From Rhodobacter sp. SGA-6-6 (lineage in GTDB: Bacteria > Pseudomonadota > Alphaproteobacteria > Rhodobacterales > Rhodobacteraceae): a DNA stretch of 64,000 bases. How positions within the stretch are numbered: the stretch's first letter is position 1; the number at the start of each line of letters is the position of its first letter. Where the stretch lies: NCBI RefSeq assembly GCF_011043545.1, contig NZ_JAAKGP010000003.1, positions 372,001 through 436,000 of the forward strand, in the 5' to 3' direction. Shown piece by piece: positions 34,991 to 42,159 of the stretch. The notes below the pieces were generated by a model. The model ran no database searches. It was given only the letters and a program-made list of their open reading frames with translations, and was not told the origin of the DNA. The translations under genes and the position numbers were made by a program.

Positions 34991-35826
34991 GGCGCCAGCC
35001 CCAGGGCGGCGCGCAGCGGCGCGGCGGCGGCTTCGGCGGGCAGGGCGGAAAGGAAGCCGTGCGCCTGCTCCTCCGCCACCGTCAGGCGGACGCCGGGCAG
35101 CCGGGCCAGCGCCTCGGACTGGTTCAGCACCGGGTCCGCCCCGGCGCCGAGGACGGAGACGGCGCGGGGCAGCGGGAAGCCGGGGGCCATCGGGTCATAG
35201 GCCGGATTGCCGGGCGACAGGTTCGCCGGGTCCAGCCGGCGGTGGTAGGAGGCCAGCGAACGGGGGCCGAGGCCGTCGGTCTCGTCCAGGGTGGAAGGCG
35301 CGGGGCCGGTCGGCAGCCCGCCGGGATAGAACAGCACCGCCTCCTCGATCCGCAGCCGCTCCTCCGGCGTCAGCGCCGCATGGCCCCAGAGCGCCACCAT
35401 CGCCCCGGCGCTGTCGCCCATCAGCCGCAGCCGGGGATGCAGCGCCAGCTGGCGGCGGATGGCGGCCACGGCGTCCTGCGCCTGCGCCGGCAGGGGATGT
35501 TCGGGCGCCAGCCGGTAGCGGATCGACACCGCGGCGGCGCGGGTCAGATGCGCGATCCAGGCGGTGACGATGCGGTGGGTCTCGGGCGAGCCGACGACGA
35601 AGCCGCCGCCGTGGAAATAGACCACCGGGGTGCCGGTGGCTTCCACGGGGGTGAAGGACAGCCCGCCGGGGCAGTCCCCTTCCGGCGGCAGGGCGGAGAT
35701 CGCCACGTCGGCGGGCAGGGCGGGGTCCGCCACCTCCGGCCGGGCGCTGCGCCAGCGGCGCAGTTCCGCCGGGTCGCCGTCGATCCAGTCGGGGACCGTC
35801 TGTTGAACCGTCTCGGGGGCCGTCAT
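34987..35826 (-). CDS. Alpha/beta hydrolase (HSL-like esterase)
   Basis: The 279-residue enzyme is of the hormone-sensitive-lipase esterase class, with oxyanion motif HGGGF (72-76), nucleophile GDSAG (serine 139), an aspartate in GADPVLNQSEAL and a histidine in QAHGFLS. Start at 35826 overlaps the enolase-family stop by one base (TGATG). It probably cleaves an ester or lactone in the pathway served by this operon. Confidence 0.86.
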   Translation of the reverse strand: MTAPETVQQTVPDWIDGDPAELRRWRSARPEVADPALPADVAISALPPEGDCPGGLSFTPVEATGTPVVYFHGGGFVVGSPETHRIVTAWIAHLTRAAAVSIRYRLAPEHPLPAQAQDAVAAIRRQLALHPRLRLMGDSAGAMVALWGHAALTPEERLRIEEAVLFYPGGLPTGPAPSTLDETDGLGPRSLASYHRRLDPANLSPGNPAYDPMAPGFPLPRAVSVLGAGADPVLNQSEALARLPGVRLTVAEEQAHGFLSALPAEAAAAPLRAALGLAP

Positions 35827-36953
35827 CACATCCCGTCGTGCTTGCGGAACAGCTCGGCCGCGCGGGCCACCGCATCCCTGTTGAGCGTGAAGCCGAGGCC
35901 CGGCCTGGCCGGCAGCGACAGCCTGCCCTTCACCGGGGTCAGGCCGGGGTCCTCGACGATGTCTTCGCGCAGCAATTGCCACATGATCTGGTTGCCGTCG
36001 TCAAGGTTCGGGATGGAGCGGCCGACGTGATGCTCGGCGCAGGTGGTGATGCCGGTGGTCATCGAGGAATGGATGCAGAGGTTCAGCCCCGCCCCTTCGC
36101 AGATGGCGGCGGCCTTCATGGTGCCGCGCAACCCGCCGATCTCGCGCGGGCCGACCGCGATCATGTCCGCCGCGCCGGTGGCGCAGGCGCGATACACCTC
36201 GTCCAGCGTGAACACCGCCTGGTCGGCGCCGATGGCGATGGGGGCGCGTTCGGTGACACGGCGCAGGGCTTCCAAGGAGCGGCTGGTGGTCGGCTGCTCG
36301 ATGTATTCGATGCCGTAGGGGGCGAATTCCGTCATCCGGCGGATGGCGGTGGAGACATCCCAGGCCTCGTTGGCGTCCAGCCGCAGGCGGGCGTCGCCGA
36401 TGGCCTCGCGGACAAGCCGCACCGCCTGCCGGTCGTGGTCCGTGCCGACGCCGACCTTCAGGTAGATCACCGGCTCGCCGATGCTGGCGGCATGGGCGGC
36501 GTCGGCGGCAATCTCCTCGGGGCTTTCGCCCTGAAGGAAGTAGAAATAGCCCACCTCCCTGCGCCGCTGCCCGCCCAAGAGGTCCCAGACCGGCCGGCCG
36601 AGCAGCTTGCCCTGCAGGTCCAGCGCCGCCATCTCGATGCCGCTTTGCAGCTGGTTGGCGTAGCGGGGCATGTTGCCGCCGAAGGTCAGGAACAGCGCGC
36701 GATAGGCGTCGGCCCAGCTGGCGGCGATGTCGAAGACCGAGGTGCCGACCAGCCTGCGGCCGATCTTTTCCAGCACCCGCGCCTGTGCGGTGGCGTCGGG
36801 GGCGGTGGTGGTCTCGCCATAGCCGATGCTGCCGTCCTCGGCCTCCATCTCGATCAGGTTGACGTGGAAGGCCTCTTCCACGCCCTGCGACCAGATGTAG
36901 GGGGTTTTCAGCGGCAGGCGCAGCGAGGTGACGCGGAAGGATGTGATGTTCAT
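35826..36953 (-). CDS. Mandelate racemase/muconate lactonizing enzyme family protein
   Basis: The 375-residue enzyme belongs to the enolase superfamily. The three metal ligands are present as Asp193 (LDANEAWD), Glu219 (IEQP) and Asp244 (GADQ). The usual KxK acid/base motif reads Tyr164-Leu-Lys166 (IYLKVGVG), so the first lysine is lost. On the other side a His lies in LCIHSSMTTGI, near where racemase-type members keep their His-Asp dyad. It therefore abstracts an alpha proton of a carboxylate, but whether it dehydrates or epimerises is open. Confidence 0.85.
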   Translation of the reverse strand: MNITSFRVTSLRLPLKTPYIWSQGVEEAFHVNLIEMEAEDGSIGYGETTTAPDATAQARVLEKIGRRLVGTSVFDIAASWADAYRALFLTFGGNMPRYANQLQSGIEMAALDLQGKLLGRPVWDLLGGQRRREVGYFYFLQGESPEEIAADAAHAASIGEPVIYLKVGVGTDHDRQAVRLVREAIGDARLRLDANEAWDVSTAIRRMTEFAPYGIEYIEQPTTSRSLEALRRVTERAPIAIGADQAVFTLDEVYRACATGAADMIAVGPREIGGLRGTMKAAAICEGAGLNLCIHSSMTTGITTCAEHHVGRSIPNLDDGNQIMWQLLREDIVEDPGLTPVKGRLSLPARPGLGFTLNRDAVARAAELFRKHDGM

Positions 36954-37005
36954 GGCTACCCTTGGGAAAGGACCCCGCCCGCCGGGACCGGAGGGCGGGG
37001 CAAGT

Positions 37006-38652
37006 TCACGCCGAAAGCCATACGCTGTCCAGATGCGCCTCGAAGGCCTGCTGCATCCGAAGGCCGTTCACCCCCTCGCGGAAGGAGCGGTAGACCGAGC
37101 GCCAGTAGGGCTGGATGATCACGCCGGAGTCGCGGAGGATCGTCTCCACCTCCTGCATCAGCGCGCGCCGCGCCTCCACGTCCGGGGTGGCCAGCGCCTG
37201 GTTCAGCACCTCGTCGAAGCGGGCGTCGGCGAAGGCGCTTTCGTTCCAGGCCTCGCCGCTGCGGTAGGCCAGCGCCAGCACCTGCACCCCCAGCGGGCGG
37301 CCGTTCCATTCGGTGCCCGAGAAGGGATACTTGGTCCAGTTGTTCCAGAAGGTGGTGCCCGGCATGATCGTGCGCTTCACCTTCAGCCCGGAGTCGCGCA
37401 TCTGCCCCGCCACCGCATCGCAGGTGTTCGACTGCCATTCGTCGTCCAGCGACACCAGCTCGTATTCGTGGTCGCTGGCGCCGGCCTCGGCCAGCAGGGC
37501 CAGCGCCTGCTCCGGGTCGTGGGTGGCGGGGCCGATGTCGAAGAATTCCTCGTGCATCGGGCCGACGTGGCAGTTCTCGGCCCGGGTGCCGGCGCCGTTG
37601 ACGCCAAGCTCCAGCACCACGCTGTTGTCCACCGCCAGCGCGGCGGCGCGGCGGATGCGCACGTCGGTATAGGGCTCCTGCTCGACGTTGAAGCGGCAGA
37701 CGATGGTCGATCCGGTGGCGATCTCGCTGGTGATGGCGCCCGCCGCCTCGAACCGGGCCAGGCTGTCGGCGGGGCTCTCGTCGGTGGCGTCGATCTCGCC
37801 GGCCTCCATCGCCGCGACCGCGTTGGACGGGTCCAGCCCGAGGTCGATGAACTTCACCCCGTCCAGCCAGAACTCGCCCTTCCACCAGGGCGCCTCCTTG
37901 CGGCGGACCTCGGCGCCGACCGAGGGCTCCCAGCTGACCAGCTCGCAGGGGCCGGTGGAGATGGCCAGCGCCTGCATCGGGTCCTCGTTGCCGTCGTAGC
38001 TGCGGTGCATCACCAGCGCCGGATAGTCGGTCAGGCCGGCGACCAGGGTGATGTCGGCGCGCGGCATGTGGATGCGGACGGTGTGGTCGTCCACCTTCTC
38101 CAGCGCGTCGGAGAGGATGGTCTTGGTGGTTGGGTCCACCAGCACCCCGAAGCGCGAGGCCATAGAGTTGCCCTCGATATTGGCGTCGCACCAGCGGGTG
38201 ATGTTGTGGATCACGTCCTCGGCGGCGAAGGCGTCGCCGTTCGACCATTGCACCCCCTGCCGCAGCTTCAGGGTCAGCGATTTGGCGTCGTCCGAGGCTT
38301 CCCAGCCCTCCAGCAGCCAGGGGTCGAAGGTGAAGTCGCTGGTCCAGCGGACGAGGTATTCGTTCACCTGCCGGGCGACCTGCGCGATCTGGTGGCCGTC
38401 GAAGATCCGCGGGTCGCGGAAGGCCTTGACGTTCATCGCCAGCCGCAGGGTGCCGCCCTTCTGCGGCGTGCCCTCCTGCGCCCTTGCGGGCAGCGCGATG
38501 CCGCCGAGGGCAAGGCTGCCGGCGGTGGAGACGCCGAGCGCGGCCATCGAGGCGAAGAACTCGCGCCGGTTCAGCCGGCCGGCCTTGAAGGCGGCGGCGG
38601 TCGGCTCGGCCAGCGGGTGAAGCGGACGGTCTGTCAGCATGAGGCGGGTCAT
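37006..38652 (-). CDS. Solute-binding protein, family 5, without its own permease genes
   Basis: The 548-residue receptor of the peptide/opine/nickel importer family carries an internal Tat-type signal (NRREFFASMAALGVSTAG at about 32-50) after an unusually long 30-residue leader. The family segment KSLTLKLRQGVQWSNGDAF is visible. GGAG precedes the ATG at 38652. It heads the operon, but no permease or ATPase genes lie nearby, so it either uses a transporter encoded elsewhere or serves as a sensor. Confidence 0.83.
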   Translation of the reverse strand: MTRLMLTDRPLHPLAEPTAAAFKAGRLNRREFFASMAALGVSTAGSLALGGIALPARAQEGTPQKGGTLRLAMNVKAFRDPRIFDGHQIAQVARQVNEYLVRWTSDFTFDPWLLEGWEASDDAKSLTLKLRQGVQWSNGDAFAAEDVIHNITRWCDANIEGNSMASRFGVLVDPTTKTILSDALEKVDDHTVRIHMPRADITLVAGLTDYPALVMHRSYDGNEDPMQALAISTGPCELVSWEPSVGAEVRRKEAPWWKGEFWLDGVKFIDLGLDPSNAVAAMEAGEIDATDESPADSLARFEAAGAITSEIATGSTIVCRFNVEQEPYTDVRIRRAAALAVDNSVVLELGVNGAGTRAENCHVGPMHEEFFDIGPATHDPEQALALLAEAGASDHEYELVSLDDEWQSNTCDAVAGQMRDSGLKVKRTIMPGTTFWNNWTKYPFSGTEWNGRPLGVQVLALAYRSGEAWNESAFADARFDEVLNQALATPDVEARRALMQEVETILRDSGVIIQPYWRSVYRSFREGVNGLRMQQAFEAHLDSVWLSA

Positions 38653-38810
38653 GGCGGGCTCCTCTGTCCTTGGGGACGACGGGGGGATTCCGGGGTAGTA
38701 TCGGCCCGCCCGGCGGCGGCGACTTTGCGCCATGGCGCATGGAATATGCCGTAGGGCGCACAGCGGCGGGCGAGGGCGCGGGGAAGGCTGGCCGGAAAGG
38801 GGAGGCGGCG

Positions 38811-39794
38811 ATGGCAGAGGTGACGGTTTCTCGGGACGAGGCAGAGGCTTTGGCGGAGGCCGCGCTGCTGGCCCATGGCGCAACGGCGGAGAACGCCCGC
38901 CCCACGGCAAGGGCGATGGTCCTGGCCGAGGCCGAGGGCAACCCGGTCTGCGGGCTTTTCTACCTGCCGCATTTCTGCGCCCAGCTGGCTGCGGGCAAGA
39001 TCGACGGCAAGGCGGTGCCGGCGGTCGCGACCGAGGGTGCGGTGGTGCGGGTGGATGCCCGGACCGGCTTTGCCCATCCCGCCTTTGAGGCCGGGCTGCC
39101 CGCGCTGCTGCAGGCGGTGGCGGCGCAGGGGCTGGCGGCGATGAGCATCGGCAATTCCGGCAATGCGCTGGCCATGGGCCATTTCGTCCGGCCGCTGGCC
39201 GGGCGCGGGCTGGTGGCGCTGGCGATGTCGAACGCCCCGGCCTCGGTCGCGCCGCCGGGGGCGGCGAGGCGGCTCTTCGGCACCAACCCCCTGGCCTGGG
39301 CCGTCCCGCGCGAAGGCGCGCCGCCGATCGTGGTGGACCAGAGCCTCAGCGCGGTGACCAAGACCGCGGTGATGATGCGCGAAGCGTCCGGGCAGGCGCT
39401 GGAGCCCGGCTGGGCGCAGGATGCGGCCGGCAAGCCGACGCTGGACGCGGCGGAGGCGCTGGCCGGGTCGCTGTTGCCGGCGGGCGGGCAGAAGGGGGCG
39501 AACATGGCGCTTCTGGTCGAGGTGCTGTCGGCGGCGCTGGCCGGGGCGCATCTCAGCCCCGAGGCCAGCAGCCTGGGCGATGCCTCGGGCGGCCCGCCGC
39601 GGCTTGGACAGTTCGTGCTGGCGCTGGACCCGTCCCGTTTCGGCGAAGGGTTCGCCGGGCGGATCGCCACCCTCGCCGGCTTCTTCGCCGATGCCGGCCT
39701 GCGCCTGCCCGGCGCGTTGCACGCCCCGGCCGACCGGCTGACCCTTCCGGCGGAGCTGTGGGATCGGGTGCGGCGGCTGGCGGGAAGGGAATAG
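38811..39794 (+). CDS. Ldh2/malate-dehydrogenase-2-type oxidoreductase, atypical active site
   Basis: The 327-residue protein has the Ldh2-family fold signatures, including FGTNPLAWAVPRE near 163-175 and KGANMALLVEVLSAAL near 228. NAD(P)-dependent members reduce 2-oxo acids or cyclic imines such as piperideine-2-carboxylate. The family's usual SHG and NHFG histidine motifs are replaced here by NPVCG (44-48) and NSGNALAMG (115-123). GGAGG precedes the start at 38811. It is divergent from the binding-protein operon and may act on that pathway's product. Confidence 0.8.
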   Translation: MAEVTVSRDEAEALAEAALLAHGATAENARPTARAMVLAEAEGNPVCGLFYLPHFCAQLAAGKIDGKAVPAVATEGAVVRVDARTGFAHPAFEAGLPALLQAVAAQGLAAMSIGNSGNALAMGHFVRPLAGRGLVALAMSNAPASVAPPGAARRLFGTNPLAWAVPREGAPPIVVDQSLSAVTKTAVMMREASGQALEPGWAQDAAGKPTLDAAEALAGSLLPAGGQKGANMALLVEVLSAALAGAHLSPEASSLGDASGGPPRLGQFVLALDPSRFGEGFAGRIATLAGFFADAGLRLPGALHAPADRLTLPAELWDRVRRLAGRE

Positions 39795-39818
39795 GGCATC
39801 CGTCCTGACTCTTTCATT

Positions 39819-40029
39819 GGCGAAGGCCATCGCCTTCGCCACCGCGCAACGGTTCGACTAGGACCGGCCGGGCCCCAAAGGCCCGGCCAGCGCCCGCCCC
39901 GCCCTCGGCGGTCGCTTCTCGCCCGCCGGGTCGGGCGCTGGCCTCTCGGGTTTGATGCCACCGCCGTCTCCGGGGGCAGCCGCCGCGCACGGGCGGGGGC
40001 GAGGCAGTGCCTCGCCTTATCCCGCCCGA
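39819..40029 (+). repeat. Modular structured repeat, full copy B
   Basis: This 211-bp element matches copy A (5021-5232) throughout: the left hairpin GGCGAAGGC/GCCTTCGCC, the central module with GGCCGGGCC...GGCCCGGCC and CAGCGCCCG...CGGGCGCTG, the GTCTCCG linker, and the right CGGGCGGGGGCGAGG...CCTCGC...CCCGCCCG stem. It occupies the first half of the 549-base gap between the Ldh2-type gene and opgG. Confidence 0.8.
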
Positions 40030-40230
40030 CGGAGCCGCGGGCCACCTTCGGTCCGGGGGAGGCTTTGCCCGCAACCGCCGCAATTCCCGCCAAGCTGCCG
40101 GAAAGATAGGCGCTTTCCTGCCCATGGCACGGCAAAGTGATGCCGACCGCCGCGCCGGTGAATTGACGCCGCGGCCGTCCTCGCGCATTTCGCAGGCGCA
40201 GCATGTGGCGTGCCGTCTCTCGCGCCCGGG

Positions 40231-40266
40231 TTGCATCCGTTGCAGGGCAGACTTGCATCGGCTGCA
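40231..40266. promoter_or_regulatory. Tandem TTGCATC-containing boxes upstream of opgG
   Basis: Two similar 14-base boxes, TTGCATCCGTTGCA (40231-40244) and TTGCATCGGCTGCA (40253-40266), are spaced 22 bases apart, two helical turns. They lie about 80-110 bases before opgG in the second half of a long non-coding gap and look like tandem sites for an activator or repressor. The DNA between repeat B and these boxes shows nothing else I can name. Confidence 0.5.
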
Positions 40267-40316
40267 TATCCCGGGCGAGGGCGCGATGCGCTATAAGCCG
40301 CCAGCCTTGTTGAGTT

Positions 40317-40331
40317 TTCCCGAATCGGGAA
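40317..40331. promoter_or_regulatory. Palindrome in the opgG leader
   Basis: A perfect dyad TTCCCGA-A-TCGGGAA ends 12 bases before the opgG start and directly precedes the ribosome site AGGAG. It may be an operator or a leader hairpin that affects opgG translation. Confidence 0.5.
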
Positions 40332-40343
40332 GCAGGAGTCTCC

Positions 40344-41945
40344 ATGCCCGCCCGCCCGGATCTGCCAGCACAGGTCTCCCGCCGCGCCGTCCTCGCCCTG
40401 ATGGGCACCGCCGCCATGCTGCGCGGCACCACCGTCCTTGCCGAGGGCGTCCAGCCCGCGCAACCCGCCGGCCCGGCCGAGACGGCGGGCGAGCCCTTCG
40501 ACTTCGACCGGCTGACCGAGGCGATGCGCAGCCTCGCCGCCCTGCCGCACGAGGCCCCGGCCAAGATGGAGGGCTTCTTTACCGGCTTCACCTACGACGA
40601 CTACCAGGCGATCCAGTTCGACCCCAAGCGCGCCCGCTGGGCCGGGCCGGAGGCGGGCTTTCATGTCCATGCCTTCCACCTCGGCTGGCTCTTCGCCGAG
40701 CCGGTGCAGATGTTCGAGGTGGCCGAGGGCGTCGCCCGCCCCATCGCCTTCACCACCGACGATTTCCTCTACTACGACCGGGTGAAGGCCCGGGTGCCGC
40801 TGCACGAGCCGCTGCCCGGCGTGGCGGGCTTCCGGCTGAACGCGCCGCTGAACCGCGCCGACATGTTCGACGAGGTGGTGGCCTTCCTCGGCGCCAGCTA
40901 CTTCCGCGCGCTCGGCCGCGGCAATGCCTACGGCCTGTCGGCCCGCGGCCTGGCCATCAACACCGGCATGGGCCAGCCCGAGGAATTCCCCCGCTTCTCG
41001 CGGTTCTGGCTGGAACGGCCCGGCCCCTTCGCCCGCGAGGTGACGGTCTTCGCCAGCCTGGAAAGCGAAAGCTGCACCGGCGCCTACCGCTTCGTGATCC
41101 GCCCCGGCGAGAACACCGAGGTGGAGGTGACCGCGCGGCTGTTCTTCCGCATCGAGGTCGGGCAGGTCGGCATCGCGCCGCTGACCTCGATGTTCCTGTT
41201 TTCCGAGAAGAACCGCGCCAGTTTCGACGACTACCGCCCGGCGGTGCATGACAGCGACGGGCTGGCGATCCTGCGCCGCGACGGCGACCGGATCTGGCGG
41301 CCGCTGAACAACCCCGTCCGCCTGACCGAAAGCTGGCTGGTCGAGGACAGCCCGCTGGCCTTCGGCCTGATGCAGCGGGACCGCAACTTCGAGAGCTACC
41401 AGGACGCCGCGGCGCATTACGAACGCCGCCCCTCGGTCCTTGTCGAACCGCTGGGCGACTGGGGCAAGGGCGCGGTGCGGCTGGTGGAGATCCCGACCGA
41501 CCTGGAAGTCAACGACAACATCGTCGCCTTCTGGGTGCCCGAGGCGAAGCCGATGCCCGGCCGGATGGCGGAATTCGCCTATCGGCTGGTCTGGGGCGCG
41601 CTGGCCGAGCAGGACGGCGACCTTGCCCATGTCAAGGAAACCCGCGCCGGCACCGGCGGCGTCTCGGGGGTGGAGAACACCGCCGGGACCCGCAAGTTCG
41701 TGGTGGATTTCGCCGGCGGGATGCTGGCCGACCTGCCCGCCAACGCGGTGCTGGAGCCGGTGGTGACCGTCAAGGGCGGCGAGGTCGCCGTGCAGACGCT
41801 GTCGAAGATCGAGGGAACCGACACCTGGCGGCTGGTGTTGGACATCCTGCCGCAAGACGGCGCCACCGTCGAATTCGTCGCCCATGTGGCGGGCTTCGGC
41901 CGCAAGCTGACCGAGACCTGGGTCTATCAATGGGTGACTGCATGA
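40344..41945 (+). CDS. opgG: Periplasmic glucan biosynthesis protein OpgG
   Basis: OpgG is the periplasmic partner of the OpgH synthase and is needed to release and shape osmoregulated periplasmic glucans. The 533-residue protein has an N-terminal export signal with twin arginines (SRRAVLALMGTAAML) and the MdoG domain, with FDFDRLTEAMRSLA, GFFTGFTYDDYQAIQF and YGLSARGLAINTG. Length fits the family. It heads opgG-opgI-opgH-opgC, the order I know from Rhodobacter sphaeroides. OpgD is a paralogue with the same fold, but the operon context favours OpgG. Confidence 0.93.
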   Translation: MPARPDLPAQVSRRAVLALMGTAAMLRGTTVLAEGVQPAQPAGPAETAGEPFDFDRLTEAMRSLAALPHEAPAKMEGFFTGFTYDDYQAIQFDPKRARWAGPEAGFHVHAFHLGWLFAEPVQMFEVAEGVARPIAFTTDDFLYYDRVKARVPLHEPLPGVAGFRLNAPLNRADMFDEVVAFLGASYFRALGRGNAYGLSARGLAINTGMGQPEEFPRFSRFWLERPGPFAREVTVFASLESESCTGAYRFVIRPGENTEVEVTARLFFRIEVGQVGIAPLTSMFLFSEKNRASFDDYRPAVHDSDGLAILRRDGDRIWRPLNNPVRLTESWLVEDSPLAFGLMQRDRNFESYQDAAAHYERRPSVLVEPLGDWGKGAVRLVEIPTDLEVNDNIVAFWVPEAKPMPGRMAEFAYRLVWGALAEQDGDLAHVKETRAGTGGVSGVENTAGTRKFVVDFAGGMLADLPANAVLEPVVTVKGGEVAVQTLSKIEGTDTWRLVLDILPQDGATVEFVAHVAGFGRKLTETWVYQWVTA

Positions 41946-42157
41946 CCGCGCATCTGCCGATCGTTCCGCGCAAACCCGTGGACCGGCCGAAGGCCCCAAG
42001 CTTTGCCCCGCCTGCGGCCTTCGCCCCGCCCGCGGCTCCGCTGCACATGCCGAAACAGGTCCTCACCCCGGCGCCCCGTGCTCTGTGGCGCGCGCTGCGG
42101 CGCGGGCTGGCGCGGCTGATCGCGGCGCTGCCCCCGGGCCGCCACAGACCGGGCTGA
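41942..42157 (+). CDS. opgI: Small OpgI-position protein
   Basis: This 71-residue, proline-rich protein has a basic C-terminal half (RALWRALRRGLARLIAALP) that could form an amphipathic helix. It has no signal peptide. The ATG at 41942 overlaps the opgG stop (ATGA), and opgH starts two bases after its stop. By position it matches opgI of the R. sphaeroides opgGIH operon; the symbol rests on synteny, and function is unknown. Confidence 0.65.
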   Translation: MTAHLPIVPRKPVDRPKAPSFAPPAAFAPPAAPLHMPKQVLTPAPRALWRALRRGLARLIAALPPGRHRPG

Positions 42158-42159
42158 CC

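Noticed and set aside
40030-40343. A coding gene in the long gap before opgG
   Set aside because: Frames there are short or run through repeat copy B and have biased composition; no start with a ribosome site leads to a plausible protein.
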